Position numbers and translations under genes: made by a program. A DNA stretch of 64,000 nucleotides from Bacillus pumilus (GTDB taxonomy: Bacteria > Bacillota > Bacilli > Bacillales > Bacillaceae), in the NCBI RefSeq assembly GCF_003431975.1, contig NZ_CP027116.1, positions 1,922,001 through 1,986,000 on the forward strand, given 5' to 3'. Shown here in pieces: positions 8,488-17,741 of the stretch. How positions within the stretch are numbered: position 1 is the stretch's first letter; each line of letters opens with the position of its first letter. The notes beneath the pieces are model-generated. The model made no database searches. It was not told the DNA's origin and worked only from the letters and a program-made list of their open reading frames with translations.

Positions 8488-9150
8488 TTGAAAAAGAAAA
8501 AAACAGGATGTTTTGCCATTTCAGGCTGTTTCACGATTTTTTTGTTTGTTTTCGTATTAGCTGCCATTGTCATTTCCTTTAATCAAAAGGAATTAAAAAA
8601 GCTGCCGATTGATACGGAATCAATTGTTTTGTCGAGATTGGATGATTTCAAGCCGCTTGTAGAAACAGAGTTAAGAGATCAAGATTTAGATCAATATACC
8701 GCGTTAATCCTCGGTATGATGTATCAAGAATCAAAAGGCAGAGGCGGAGACCCAATGCAATCCTCTGAATCTCTAGGTTTGAAACGAAATGAAATCAATG
8801 ACCCTCAGAAAAGCATTAAACAAGGAGTCCATCATTTTTCAGCCATGTACAAGCATGGGAAGAAAAAAGGCGTTGATTTGGAAACCATTATTCAAAGCTA
8901 TAACATGGGAATCGGCTATATTGATTTTGTTGCAAAAAACGGGGGAAAACATTCCGAGAAACTGGCAAAGCAATACTCCAAAAAGCAAGTGAAACGAAAC
9001 CCCGAAGCTTACACGTGTGGAGGTAATAAAGATAACTTCCGCTATCCGTATTGCTACGGAGATTTCACTTATGCTGAAAAAGTAAAAGAAAAAACGAAAA
9101 CAGTTGAAGAAAAGATGAAATTGGCTTCATCATCCACACCATCATCGTAA
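8488..9150 (+). CDS. yocA: Lysozyme-like (transglycosylase-fold) membrane-anchored protein YocA
   Basis: The protein has 220 residues and starts at TTG 8488 after GGGGTGA. A basic N-terminus and one hydrophobic helix (about residues 9-30) anchor it outside the membrane. The rest is a lysozyme-like domain: the probable catalytic glutamate is in MMYQESKGRGG, followed by SSESLGL and the SYNMGIGY block of SLT-type enzymes. Similar domains occur in CwlT-like conjugation hydrolases. The substrate is presumably peptidoglycan. The stop is followed directly by a terminator that has been duplicated by an inserted repeat element. Confidence 0.75.
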   Translation: MKKKKTGCFAISGCFTIFLFVFVLAAIVISFNQKELKKLPIDTESIVLSRLDDFKPLVETELRDQDLDQYTALILGMMYQESKGRGGDPMQSSESLGLKRNEINDPQKSIKQGVHHFSAMYKHGKKKGVDLETIIQSYNMGIGYIDFVAKNGGKHSEKLAKQYSKKQVKRNPEAYTCGGNKDNFRYPYCYGDFTYAEKVKEKTKTVEEKMKLASSSTPSS

Positions 9151-9154
9151 AAAA

Positions 9155-9178
9155 AGCACTTCCATTTAGGAAGTGCTT
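9155..9178. terminator. Terminator hairpin, left copy flanking repeat element 1
   Basis: Arms AGCACTTCC and GGAAGTGCT with loop ATTTA. An identical 24-bp copy stands at 9348-9371 on the other side of the element. It terminates yocA. Confidence 0.85.
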
Positions 9179-9179
9179 T

Positions 9180-9347
9180 CAGCGTGTAGACAAACCCTCG
9201 CATTCGTTGTCAGTCCTGCGTGCTGGTGCTCACGAATGTCAAATTCGCTCCGCGCCAGTACTCGTCCTTCCTAGACTTCAAAGGTTTTCTATCACGCTGA
9301 AAAGAAGACAAAGGGCTAAAACATTTTAGCCCTTTGTCAACAATCTG
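9180..9347 (+). mobile_element. MITE-like structured repeat, copy 1
   Basis: A 168-bp element starting CAGCGTGTAGACAAA and ending TTTGTCAACAATCTG, so its ends are imperfect inverted repeats. The 5' part is closed by an inner repeat (CAGCGTG...CACGCTG) around a nested stem (CTGG...CCAG with CGAAT/ATTCG). The 3' part is a terminator-like hairpin (ACAAAGGGCTAAAA...TTTTAGCCCTTTGT). It has no open reading frame of its own. It lies between two 24-bp copies of one terminator. Related copies are at 19766, 48321 and 57797, and the ends match the IS1182-family element at 25997-27501. Confidence 0.85.
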
Positions 9348-9371
9348 AGCACTTCCATTTAGGAAGTGCTT
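9348..9371. terminator. Terminator hairpin, right copy flanking repeat element 1
   Basis: Identical to 9155-9178. It stands just beyond the stop of prpB and serves that leftward operon, while the left copy serves yocA. Confidence 0.85.
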
Positions 9372-9377
9372 ATCATT

Positions 9378-10295
9378 TTATCTCTGTTCTTTCCCGATTT
9401 CCGGCAGGATCGTTTTCGCCAAATGCTGATCCATTTCCTCATATTCATCATATTGAATTGTTTCATACAGCTCTTGCCGCGTTTGCATGTCCTTCAGCAT
9501 TCCTTGCTGCGTCCCCTTCTCCATGATTTCTGTAAATAAACGCTCATACGCTTTTGCAGCAACTCTGAATGATGACACAGGATATATGACCATCTGAAAC
9601 CCAAACATTGAAAATTCGTCTGCATGATAATAAGGTGTCTTTCCAAACTCCGTCATGTTTGCAAGAAGCGGACCTTTAATGCTGCTTGACGCGTGCGTGA
9701 AGTCTTCAGCTGTAATAAGCGCCTCGGGAAAAATAGCATCAGCACCTGCTTCGACATAAAGATTCGCCCTTCGGATGACATCGTCCATCCCATTTACGGA
9801 CTTTGCATCGGTTCTTGCAATCACCAAAAGCGTGGGTGCAGCTTGTTTAATGGCTTTGATCTTTGCGATCATCTCTTCTACTGGAACAAGTGACTTCCCG
9901 TTTAAATGTCCGCATTTTTTCGGCATTTGCTGATCTTCAATTTGAACAGCCGCCACCTTACTCTCAACCATTTCCTTTGCTGCTCTTGCAGCATTTAATA
10001 CACCGCCATAGCCTGTATCCATATCGACCAAAAGCGGCAGCTGAGAAGCTCGAATGATTTCCTTCGCTTTTTCGGCCATTTCCGTTGAATGGATCATGCC
10101 GAGATCAGGAAGCCCTTTGCTGGCACAAAAAGCGGCGCCGGATAAATAGAGCCCTTGAAAGCCCATTTTTTTCGCATAGAGCGCAGACATTCCGTCGTGA
10201 ACGCCTGGGATTTGAAATAGAGCTGATTTGTGCATTTGTTCTTTAAAGGCTGCGGCTAAATCAGCCTGACTTGATTCTTCATTCACGATCCACAC
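9378..10295 (-). CDS. prpB: 2-methylisocitrate lyase (PrpB)
   Basis: A 305-residue isocitrate-lyase/PEP-mutase family enzyme that cleaves 2-methylisocitrate to pyruvate and succinate in propionate breakdown. Visible motifs are LVDMDTGYGG (metal-binding Asp) and the active-site KKCGHLNGK. The GTG start at 10295 follows GGGGGAG. It is last in a leftward prpC-prpD-prpB operon with 12-base spacing from prpD. In B. subtilis the equivalents (mmgD, mmgE, yqiQ) lie in the mmg operon elsewhere, so this locus is arranged differently. Confidence 0.9.
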   Translation of the reverse strand: MWIVNEESSQADLAAAFKEQMHKSALFQIPGVHDGMSALYAKKMGFQGLYLSGAAFCASKGLPDLGMIHSTEMAEKAKEIIRASQLPLLVDMDTGYGGVLNAARAAKEMVESKVAAVQIEDQQMPKKCGHLNGKSLVPVEEMIAKIKAIKQAAPTLLVIARTDAKSVNGMDDVIRRANLYVEAGADAIFPEALITAEDFTHASSSIKGPLLANMTEFGKTPYYHADEFSMFGFQMVIYPVSSFRVAAKAYERLFTEIMEKGTQQGMLKDMQTRQELYETIQYDEYEEMDQHLAKTILPEIGKEQR

Positions 10296-10307
10296 AGTAG
10301 CTCCCCC

Positions 10308-11744
10308 TTATACGACAAATAAGTCCATAAATGCTGGTACCGTCGTTGTTTTTAATTGATTTGGATTTTGGCAGAGTGACACAATTTGCTCTACTTGTTT
10401 TTGTGGAAATCTCGTCTTCAAATGATAGATCCATTTCTTTTCAAGCAGCGGAATGCCTTCCTGCCTTCTTCTGCGATGACCAAGTGGATATTCAATTTCA
10501 ATTCGATCTGTCATCGTTCCGTCTTTAAAGAAGATTTGCACACAGTTTGCAATCGATCTCTTTTTCGGATCTAAATAATCCTCTGTATAACGTGTATCTT
10601 CTTTGACCACCATTTGGTCCCGGAGACGATCAATCGCTGGATTTTGAGCCGTTTCTTCTTCATAATGGTCAGCTGTGAGCTCACCATAGATCAATCCAAT
10701 CGCTGTAATATATTGCAAGCAATGATCGCGGTCGGCCGGGTTATAAAGCGGCCCCTTCTTATCAATAATCCGAATCGCTGATTCATGTGTTGTAATCTCT
10801 ACTCGGTCAATGTCGTCTAATCGATCTTTAACAGCGTCATGCAGCATCACAGCTGCCTCAGCAGCCGTCTGTGCATGGAACTCAGCAGGATAAGCAATTT
10901 TGAAAAGGACATTTTCAATAACGTATGATCCTAGCGGCTGAGCGAGTGTGAGTGCTTTTCCTTTCATGAGAACATCTTCAAAGCCCCACTTTTCTGCGCT
11001 AAGCGGCGTTTCATAGCCCATTTCCCCTTTTAGTGTCATCATTGCGAGTCTCACTCCACGGCTTGTTGCATCTCCTGCCGCCCATGATTTCCTTGATCCT
11101 GTGTTTGGGGCATGGCGATATGTTCTAAGCGGGGAATTATCAACAAACGCTTGTGATAAAACATGCTGGACTTCTTCCTTCGTTCCTCCAAGCATCGCAC
11201 ACACAACTGCACTTGTTGCCACTTTGACAAATAATACATGATCCAAGCCATTTCGATTCAGACAATTTTCTAAAGCCAGCACACCTTGAATTTCATGTGC
11301 CTTGACGATCGCATGCAGTACGTCATTCATCGAAAGCGGCTCTTCACCATTTGCAAGCCGCGTTCTGCTGATGTAATCACTCACAGCTAATATCCCGCCT
11401 AAGTTATCTGACGGATGCCCCCACTCCTGCGCTAGCCATGTGTCATTATAATCTAACCAGCGAATCATACAGCCTATATCAAAAGCCGCTTGGACAGGAT
11501 CGAGTACAAACGAGGTACCTGGAACTCTTGCTCCGTTAGGCACAACGGTTCCAGGTACAATGGGTCCAAGATGCTTCGTACATTCAGGAAAATTGAGCGC
11601 CAGCATTCCGCAGCCGAGTGTGTCTATGAGCACATACCTTGCCGTTTCAATGGCTTCTTTGCTCGTAATTTCTCCGTCTACTGCATAGGCTGCGATTTCT
11701 TCTAATAGCTGATCTGTTTGATTGGCCACTGCTGTTTTATTCAT
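10308..11744 (-). CDS. prpD: 2-methylcitrate dehydratase (PrpD)
   Basis: A protein of about 478 residues of the MmgE/PrpD family that dehydrates 2-methylcitrate to methylaconitate (and back to methylisocitrate). Family blocks include [30 protein letters not shown] and [13 protein letters not shown]. The ATG at 11744 is preferred over the one two codons upstream because GGGGGA lies 7 bases before it. It begins two bases after the prpC stop, consistent with coupled translation. Cytoplasmic. Confidence 0.9.
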   Translation of the reverse strand: MNKTAVANQTDQLLEEIAAYAVDGEITSKEAIETARYVLIDTLGCGMLALNFPECTKHLGPIVPGTVVPNGARVPGTSFVLDPVQAAFDIGCMIRWLDYNDTWLAQEWGHPSDNLGGILAVSDYISRTRLANGEEPLSMNDVLHAIVKAHEIQGVLALENCLNRNGLDHVLFVKVATSAVVCAMLGGTKEEVQHVLSQAFVDNSPLRTYRHAPNTGSRKSWAAGDATSRGVRLAMMTLKGEMGYETPLSAEKWGFEDVLMKGKALTLAQPLGSYVIENVLFKIAYPAEFHAQTAAEAAVMLHDAVKDRLDDIDRVEITTHESAIRIIDKKGPLYNPADRDHCLQYITAIGLIYGELTADHYEEETAQNPAIDRLRDQMVVKEDTRYTEDYLDPKKRSIANCVQIFFKDGTMTDRIEIEYPLGHRRRRQEGIPLLEKKWIYHLKTRFPQKQVEQIVSLCQNPNQLKTTTVPAFMDLFVV

Positions 11745-11746
11745 GT

Positions 11747-12892
11747 TCATTCCCCCATTTGTCCATCATCATTTGAAACTTTTAATCCTCTTGGCCCTAA
11801 ATACCGGACTCTCGGTCTAAAAATACGATTATGCAAATGCTGTTCTATGACATGTGCGGCTAACCCGCTAGCTCTTGCAGCAAAGAAAATGGGTGTATAA
11901 AGTGAAATCGGAATCCCGAGCACATAATAAATAGGTGCTGCATAATAATCAAGGTTTGGATAGAGGTTTTTCTTCTCTTTCATGTATGCTTCACCTGCTA
12001 CACACATGTCATAAAGCGTTGTATCTCCCTTTGATTCCGTAAGCGTTTTCAATGAACGTTTCAAAAGAGCGGCCCGCGGGTCCATTTTTCTCATGTATAC
12101 CCTGTGGCCAAAGCCCATCATTTTTTCTTTTGCTGCTAATTTGCGCTCAATCAGCGCAAGGAAACCTTCTGTTGTTTGTCCTTCAAGAAGCATGTGCATA
12201 ACAGCTTCATTCGCTCCTCCGTGCAAGTCACCTTTTAAAGAAGAGATCGCTCCCGTAAAAGCACCATACATATCGGCATGTGTGGATGCGATGACTCTAG
12301 CGGCAAACGTTGAATTAGGCAGTTCATGTTCACTATATAATGTGAGTGTTTGGTCAAAAGCGGTGATTTCGTCCTGTGTTGGAGTGCGTCCTGTTAGCAT
12401 GGCTAAAAAGGTTTCGGTGTAGGATTTGGTCTGATCTGGAGAAATAGCGGCGTCTTTTGTGAGTATATGGTAGCTTCCAGCAACAATGGCCGGCAGCTGA
12501 CCTAGTAATCGAACGGCACGCCTTTGCTGGCACGCTTCTGATCGATCATGTAATGCCTCATCATACCCACTAAGAGCAGAAATGCATGTTCTCATGGCAT
12601 CCATAGGATGAGTGGTTTTTGGCAGCGTTGTTAAAATCGTTTGAATGGTTGGATGTAAGCTAGTTTGTGAGGAAATATCCTGCTGAAATTGGTGATATTC
12701 CATAGCATCTGGTAATCTTCCATAAATAAGCAGATAAGCTGTTTCTAAATAGGTCTTTTTTTGTGCCAATTCGATGAGGTCATACCCGCGAATTACAATT
12801 TCTTCTTGCTGCACATCTAAATAGGAGATAGACGTTTCGCTTGCTACAATGTCTTCAAGCCCCGGTTTATACTGCAGTTGTTCAGTCATCAT
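11747..12892 (-). CDS. prpC: 2-methylcitrate synthase (PrpC/MmgD)
   Basis: A citrate-synthase fold enzyme of about 381 residues that condenses propionyl-CoA with oxaloacetate. Catalytic residues are visible: His in [13 protein letters not shown], His in [14 protein letters not shown] and the late Asp in YPNLDYY. The short form and the HGGANE block fit methylcitrate synthase. The start is one of the adjacent ATGs at 12892 or 12889, after GGGGGTT. It is first in the prp operon, and no acyl-CoA dehydrogenase or thiolase genes are attached, unlike the B. subtilis mmg operon. Confidence 0.88.
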   Translation of the reverse strand: MMTEQLQYKPGLEDIVASETSISYLDVQQEEIVIRGYDLIELAQKKTYLETAYLLIYGRLPDAMEYHQFQQDISSQTSLHPTIQTILTTLPKTTHPMDAMRTCISALSGYDEALHDRSEACQQRRAVRLLGQLPAIVAGSYHILTKDAAISPDQTKSYTETFLAMLTGRTPTQDEITAFDQTLTLYSEHELPNSTFAARVIASTHADMYGAFTGAISSLKGDLHGGANEAVMHMLLEGQTTEGFLALIERKLAAKEKMMGFGHRVYMRKMDPRAALLKRSLKTLTESKGDTTLYDMCVAGEAYMKEKKNLYPNLDYYAAPIYYVLGIPISLYTPIFFAARASGLAAHVIEQHLHNRIFRPRVRYLGPRGLKVSNDDGQMGE

Positions 12893-12952
12893 ATAACCCC
12901 CGTTTCGTTCAATTGTTGTTCTCCAAACGAGCAAACGGCCAGAAATGATGTG

Positions 12953-12980
12953 ATTCTATAGATGGGAAGATACCTTGCAA
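12953..12980 (-). promoter_or_regulatory. Possible sigma-A promoter of prpCDB
   Basis: On the minus strand TTGCAA (12975-12980) and TAGAAT (12953-12958) are 16 bases apart, about 60 bases before the prpC start. No convincing cre or sigma-E site was seen. Confidence 0.45.
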
Positions 12981-13033
12981 GTCGGATACCCAATTTCCAT
13001 TTTATCCAAAGCACTTCATCTTGTAAATAAAAG

Positions 13034-13059
13034 AACGTATGTCCATTAGGACATACGTT
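13034..13059 (-). terminator. Terminator after yozB
   Basis: AACGTATGTCC and GGACATACGTT arms with a TTTTATTT tail on the minus strand. The stop codon of yozB overlaps the outer arm. Confidence 0.8.
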
Positions 13060-13597
13060 AGCTGTAGTATGGAGAAATCATCATATAGACAATGACACCA
13101 GTGAGACTGACATAGAGCCAAAGCGGCATTGTCCAGCGGGCAATTTTACGGTGACGCTCGACTTGCATCTGTGCGCCTCTAAATAACGTAATCAGAGCAA
13201 GCGGTACAATGACAGCTGATAAGACAATATGTGTGATTAAAATAAAGAAGTAAATCGGACGGATGATCCCTTCTCCACCGAAATGAGTATCGGCTGCCAT
13301 TGAATGATACGTCACATACGAAATTAAAAAGACAAGTGTCGTTGAAAATGCAGCAAAGATAAATCGTCTATGCGCTTTAATGTTCTTTTGTTTAATCATA
13401 ATGAGTGCTGAAAGTAAAAAGATAAACGTAAAGCTGTTCATAACGGCATTGAGTAACGGCAGAAATGTAATATCCAGATGGCTAAATTTATCTGATTTTG
13501 GCATTAAAAATAGTAATGCGATTAATCCGTTTATGGCGATTGTTAATATGATCACAATGCCGGTGAAATTTTTCGGTTTTTGATTCTGTTCGTTCAT
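13058..13597 (-). CDS. yozB: DUF420 membrane protein YozB
   Basis: A 179-residue protein with about five membrane helices. Histidines in YVTYHSMAAD, FILITHIVLSA and ERHRKIARW are typical of the DUF420 family, related to CtaM, a factor for cytochrome oxidase maturation. Gene order next to yocC matches B. subtilis yozB. A role in cytochrome assembly is an inference from the family. It is monocistronic with its own terminator. Confidence 0.8.
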   Translation of the reverse strand: MNEQNQKPKNFTGIVIILTIAINGLIALLFLMPKSDKFSHLDITFLPLLNAVMNSFTFIFLLSALIMIKQKNIKAHRRFIFAAFSTTLVFLISYVTYHSMAADTHFGGEGIIRPIYFFILITHIVLSAVIVPLALITLFRGAQMQVERHRKIARWTMPLWLYVSLTGVIVYMMISPYYS

Positions 13598-13801
13598 GTT
13601 TGAAAACCTCTCTTTATTAGTTCCGACTAAGAGTATGTTATTTAACTTTCTCTATAAAGTCAATGAATTCGCTGTCTTCGTCGAATTTTAGACAAACTTA
13701 AGGGTTTCAGGCGTTCTAATGGCTTGAAAGATCCATCCACTTCCTTTAAAATTGGAATTTATGTGATTTTTATCATTTCTGATATGAAAGGAGTAATGGG
13801 C

Positions 13802-14308
13802 TTGTCAATCTTACAGGAAACAGACAAAGATGTGAAGACGTTAGAGCAAGAATTGCAGCAATTGCAGTTCCAAATGTATCGAATGCAAGAAAATATGAAA
13901 GATATTTCGAAAAAAGCAAAGATCATTGGCATCGATCAAGCGAAAGAAGATGAGTGGATGATCGTCTCCGCCATTGAAAGTGCAGATACATGTAAAATTA
14001 TGTTGAGTGATTGTGAAAAAGCTTTTCGTGGACAATCTGATTTTTCCTTAATTGCGGAATATCCTGAAGAAGGAAAGATTCACATTGCCGATATTAAAGG
14101 ACCGCCAGATAATGGGTACGGCTCCATCTGTATGAAGCACTTAAAAGAAATTGCAAGAGAGCAGAACATTCCTGTGATTACTGGGGACCTCGTCAAAAGG
14201 GACTGGAATCATGTGGATCGCTTGATTCATTTTTATGAAAAGCATCAATTTGATGTCCAAATCAATTGGAAAGAACAAATTGGAGAAATTTATTGGGTAG
14301 ACAGCTAA
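13802..14308 (+). CDS. yocC: YocC-like protein of unknown function
   Basis: The likely start is TTG at 13802, 8 bases after AAAGGAG; the longer frame from 13724 adds an unrelated hydrophobic stretch. The product has about 168 residues: an N-terminal coiled coil (TDKDVKTLEQELQQLQFQ) followed by an alpha/beta domain resembling a GNAT-like fold (CMKHLKEIAREQNIPVITGDL). Length and position after yozB fit B. subtilis YocC. No function is known. Both the coiled coil and the late GEIYWVD strand suggest a soluble protein. Confidence 0.65.
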   Translation: MSILQETDKDVKTLEQELQQLQFQMYRMQENMKDISKKAKIIGIDQAKEDEWMIVSAIESADTCKIMLSDCEKAFRGQSDFSLIAEYPEEGKIHIADIKGPPDNGYGSICMKHLKEIAREQNIPVITGDLVKRDWNHVDRLIHFYEKHQFDVQINWKEQIGEIYWVDS

Positions 14309-14354
14309 CGACAAAAACGGGCGTGTATCATAAGATATACGCTTATTTTTGTCG
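14309..14354 (+). terminator. Terminator after yocC
   Basis: Outer arms CGACAAAAA/TTTTTGTCG enclose inner arms GCGTGTATC/GATATACGC. A T-rich tract is included. Confidence 0.65.
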
Positions 14355-14404
14355 AAAATGCAAATTTTTCAGAAAAATATGTGTATTTTTGACCAAAAAA
14401 AGGG

Positions 14405-14438
14405 TACAATAAAAGCATCAGGCCGCCACCTGATGCTT
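14405..14438 (-). terminator. Terminator after yocH
   Basis: AAGCATCAGG and CCTGATGCTT arms with a TTTTATT tail on the minus strand. Confidence 0.85.
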
Positions 14439-14460
14439 TCTTCCAAAAAACAATTGTTTA

Positions 14461-15252
14461 CTAGTTAAGAACTTTTACTTTGACTGATTTTACACCCCAA
14501 TTTTTTGCTTGGGATTTGCTTGGTACATGTACATCAATTTTGTTACCTTTAATTGCGCCGCCAGTATCTGCTGCGATGGCTTCACCGTAGCCTTCAACAT
14601 AAACCTTACTACCTAATGGAATGACGTTAGGATCTACTGCAATAACTTTTGCTTGTGGGTTTTTGTTTAAGTTTACCCCTGTTGCAGTGATACCTGAGAT
14701 GCCACCATCATTTGCTGTATAAGCCGTAGCCGTAACAGTCATTTCTTTTTGTACACTTTGACTAGCAGAAGAAGATTCTGCTTTAGCTGTTTCCTTTTTA
14801 GGAGCAGCTTTTTTCGTTGTTTGCTCTTTATGGACAGGTTCCTGTTTTTGAACAGGTTCTGAGCTTACCGGAGCTGAAGCTTGACCAGCAACACTTAGTG
14901 TTGAACCAATCATAATTATATCTGAGTTTAAGTTATTCCAAGACTTAATATCGCTAATTGACACATTGAATTTTTGAGCGATTTTCCAGAGGCTGTCCCC
15001 CTTCTGGACTTTATACTGCTCCTGAGTTTTCTCTTTTGAAGAGATTGTCAATTTATCACCTACATAGATCATATCAGTAGATAAATTGTTCCAACCCTTT
15101 AGGTCCTTTAGAGACACATCATTTTTTTGAGAGATTCCCCAAAGTGTATCACCCTTCTTCACAGTGATTTCCTTCGCAGAAGCTTGCTGTGCTCCAAATG
15201 CTGTTGTTGAGATTGCTGCAACAGCAACCAAGGACATAATAGTCTTCTTCAT
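14461..15252 (-). CDS. yocH: LysM/3D-domain cell-wall protein YocH
   Basis: A 263-residue secreted protein. A signal peptide (MKKTIMSLVAVAAISTTAFG, cleavage near AQQASA) is followed by two LysM peptidoglycan-binding repeats (about residues 28-70 and 80-122), a Lys/Ser-rich linker, and a C-terminal 3D domain with TATAYTAND, ATGVNL and AADTGGAIKG, whose aspartates form the lytic-transglycosylase-like active site. In B. subtilis YocH is an autolysin under WalRK control and a WalR box is present here too. The ribosome site is GGGAGGA. Confidence 0.9.
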   Translation of the reverse strand: MKKTIMSLVAVAAISTTAFGAQQASAKEITVKKGDTLWGISQKNDVSLKDLKGWNNLSTDMIYVGDKLTISSKEKTQEQYKVQKGDSLWKIAQKFNVSISDIKSWNNLNSDIIMIGSTLSVAGQASAPVSSEPVQKQEPVHKEQTTKKAAPKKETAKAESSSASQSVQKEMTVTATAYTANDGGISGITATGVNLNKNPQAKVIAVDPNVIPLGSKVYVEGYGEAIAADTGGAIKGNKIDVHVPSKSQAKNWGVKSVKVKVLN

Positions 15253-15299
15253 AAAGTAAATCCTCCCTTGTTAGCTTTTTATGGCGGCTAACGAGTGCT

Positions 15300-15365
15300 A
15301 TCGTAACATATGTAAATGTCATTTCAATAACAAAACGATATGTTTTAGATTACAGTTCCTTTACA
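15300..15365 (-). promoter_or_regulatory. yocH promoter with WalR (YycF) box
   Basis: On the minus strand TGTAAA-N5-TGTAAT (15349-15365) matches the WalR consensus TGTWAH-N5-TGTWAH. Downstream are -35 TTGAAA (15322-15327) and -10 TACGAT (15300-15305), 16 bases apart. The box lies 21 bases above the -35, fitting activation by WalR. Confidence 0.8.
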
Positions 15366-15507
15366 TGAAACATCTCTCTCCATTGGTAAATCAAACCACA
15401 AAACGGCTTGATTCCCCGCCATATCAAGGTTCTTAAAGGGTCAAGAACTTCCTGATGAAAACGCGTCCAAGTGCAGCAAAAAAAAATTATTTTTTTCTTC
15501 AAACACT

Positions 15508-17289
15508 TTATTTTTTCTCTTTTTCTATAAATAAACGAATCTCTTCTAAAAAAACATCTCCATATTTTTCTCTTTTTTGAGCGCCAATCCCCTTAATTTG
15601 GAGTAATTCTTCTTCTGTTTTAGGCTCTACAGCTGACATTTCCTTCAACGTTTGATCAGAAAATACAACAAACGGCGGGACGCCTTGCTCTCTGGCTAGC
15701 TTCATTCTTAGCGATCTGAGCTGCTCAAATAATGCATCATTTTCTAGAATGGCTTCTGCTTTGATCGCCTGCTTTTTATATACAGTCTCTTGTCCAACTA
15801 ACACTTTCTTCCCTTTATGGGTCACCTTAAGTGTTGGGTAAGCTCCTTCGGACATGTGCAAATACTCTTCTGTAATTAAAAATTCGATGAAGTCACTGAT
15901 TTGCTGGGCCGATTGTTGTTTCATTAAAGCATATGTAGGAAGACGGTCGAAACCTAGCTCTAGCACTTTTTTGTTTTTAGAGCCTGCCAGTACTTGGGCG
16001 ATCATCATTTTACCGAATCGCTCATTCATTCTCACAGTGCAAGATAACACCATCTGTGCTTCTCTTGTGACCTCCTCACGCTCTCTCTCATCAAGGCAGT
16101 TGCTGCATTTACCGCAAGGCGAACTAGCTGTTTGATCAAAATAGTCCATGACAAATTGCTGCAGACATTGCTCAGTGTGACAGTAGTCCACCATTTGCCT
16201 TAATTTAAGCAGTTCATGCTGATAGCGCACCTCATCTTCTGTTGACTGCTCAATGAGAAAACGCTGCACTCTTACGCCTTGAGGTGAAAACAGTAAAATG
16301 CATTCACTTTCAAGCCCATCTCTCCCTGCGCGGCCAGCTTCTTGATAGTAGCTTTCAATATCTCTTGGAATTTGATGATGGATCACAAAGCGGACATTCG
16401 ATTTATTGATTCCCATGCCAAATGCCGATGTAGCGACCATAACCTGGATGTCATCATTTAAAAATAGGTTTTGCTGCTCTTCTCTCGTATGGTCATCCAA
16501 TCCGCCATGATAAACGCCAGATTTAATCTTTTGCTTTTTTAGACGATTGTAAATATGATCTGCTTCTTTTCGTGTAGCTGTATAAATAATGCCAGATTCC
16601 AGTTTGTTTTTCTTCATATATTGTGTAATAAAACGGTCACTATTTTCCCCTTTGATCACTTGAAAAGACAAATTTTCTCTAGCAAACCCAGTAAAAATGG
16701 TTTCTTCTCCGCTCATGCCAAGCTGGTCACATATATCTTGGTGAACCTTTTTTGTGGCAGTAGCTGTTAATGCGACAATCACCGGCCTTTTTGACAGCTT
16801 GTTCAAGCATTCTTGAATATAGCGGTAACTTGGTCTAAAATCATGCCCCCACTCAGATATACAGTGCGCTTCATCAATCGCAATTAAAGGAATCATTAAT
16901 CGATCAAGCAACTGAAAAAAACGGTCATTTTGCAAGCGTTCAGGTGTAATATATAGCAGCTCATATTCCCCATTTTCGCATTTTTTCAGCCTTTCATTCA
17001 TTTCAGCTGCGGAAAGTGTGCTATTTAAAAAGGAGGAACGTATTCCCATTTCATTTAACGCATCGACCTGATCCTTCATTAAAGAAATCAGCGGAGATAC
17101 CACGATCGTTGTTCCTTCCATCATCAGGGCAGGAATCTGATAACAAACTGACTTCCCTCCACCTGTCGGCATAATGCAGACGGTATCCTTTTGTTTGTTT
17201 ACAATCGCTTCAATGGCTTGTCTCTGTCCCTGTCTAAAAGCATCAAAGCCATAGTATTGTTTCAGGAGTGCTTCTGCTTGTTCTAACAT
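15508..17289 (-). CDS. recQ: ATP-dependent DNA helicase RecQ (YocI type)
   Basis: A 593-residue superfamily 2 helicase that unwinds recombination intermediates. In order: Walker A (MPTGGGKSVCYQ, about residues 41-52), DEAH box (AIDEAHCISEWGHDFR), motif VI (YYQEAGRAGRDG), the RecQ zinc-binding cysteines (CLQQF...CGKCSNC), a winged helix, and a C-terminal HRDC domain (about 515-590). It is full length for the short Bacillus RecQ. A 6S-type RNA gene lies immediately upstream on the same strand, as in B. subtilis yocI. Confidence 0.92.
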   Translation of the reverse strand: MLEQAEALLKQYYGFDAFRQGQRQAIEAIVNKQKDTVCIMPTGGGKSVCYQIPALMMEGTTIVVSPLISLMKDQVDALNEMGIRSSFLNSTLSAAEMNERLKKCENGEYELLYITPERLQNDRFFQLLDRLMIPLIAIDEAHCISEWGHDFRPSYRYIQECLNKLSKRPVIVALTATATKKVHQDICDQLGMSGEETIFTGFARENLSFQVIKGENSDRFITQYMKKNKLESGIIYTATRKEADHIYNRLKKQKIKSGVYHGGLDDHTREEQQNLFLNDDIQVMVATSAFGMGINKSNVRFVIHHQIPRDIESYYQEAGRAGRDGLESECILLFSPQGVRVQRFLIEQSTEDEVRYQHELLKLRQMVDYCHTEQCLQQFVMDYFDQTASSPCGKCSNCLDEREREEVTREAQMVLSCTVRMNERFGKMMIAQVLAGSKNKKVLELGFDRLPTYALMKQQSAQQISDFIEFLITEEYLHMSEGAYPTLKVTHKGKKVLVGQETVYKKQAIKAEAILENDALFEQLRSLRMKLAREQGVPPFVVFSDQTLKEMSAVEPKTEEELLQIKGIGAQKREKYGDVFLEEIRLFIEKEKK

Positions 17290-17372
17290 CCAATTCCCTC
17301 TCTGTCATTTGTTTTGTCTATTTTAACATACATTCTTGTCTCTAAAGACGATCTGTTCAATTTCGCATTTTC

Positions 17373-17411
17373 ACAAAATAAAAAGCCATTTTCCGAAATG
17401 GAAAATGGCTT
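17373..17411 (-). terminator. Terminator of the 6S-type RNA
   Basis: AAGCCATTTTCC and GGAAAATGGCTT arms with a TTTTTATTTT tail on the minus strand. Confidence 0.85.
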
Positions 17412-17606
17412 GAATCATCCTAGGAAAAGCTGCGGATGCCGTAATCTAAGTAAGAAAGTTTTAAACCACCACTCCTCAAAGTGGGTGTTTGCAGAAACGT
17501 TCCTGTCTTCCTCTCAAAGGAGGCGTGACATTCCGGCTTCAATATAAAACTCCCTATTACAGCTTAAAGGTTAAAACTTAATTAACATTACGCGCATCGC
17601 AGCCTT
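17376..17606 (-). ncRNA. bsrB: 6S-type RNA (BsrB / 6S-2 by gene order)
   Basis: No open frame fills this gap. The minus strand folds into one long hairpin. The 5' end (AAAGGCTGCGATGCGCGTAAT) pairs with the 3' segment ATTACGGCATCCGCAGC, the central part is an open AT-rich bubble, and an apical stem has CTCC/GAGG. A strong terminator (17373-17411) closes it and a good promoter precedes it. This is the architecture of 6S RNA, which binds sigma-A RNA polymerase. The position next to recQ/yocI matches 6S-2 of B. subtilis. Exact ends are estimated. Confidence 0.8.
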
Positions 17607-17612
17607 TAAACT

Positions 17613-17641
17613 ATATTACACGAAAGTTTATTAAAATTCAA
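17613..17641 (-). promoter_or_regulatory. Sigma-A promoter of the 6S-type RNA
   Basis: TTGAAT (17636-17641) and TAATAT (17613-17618) with a 17-base spacer on the minus strand. The predicted start, about 17606, coincides with the 5' strand of the closing stem. Confidence 0.75.
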
Positions 17642-17741
17642 GAGATCTTTTTTATATAAAAGACTCGTGTTAAGCAAGAGATTTATCCTTGCACACACAA
17701 GAAAAAATTATTCTAAAAAAATGTAACTTCCACTTATTATC

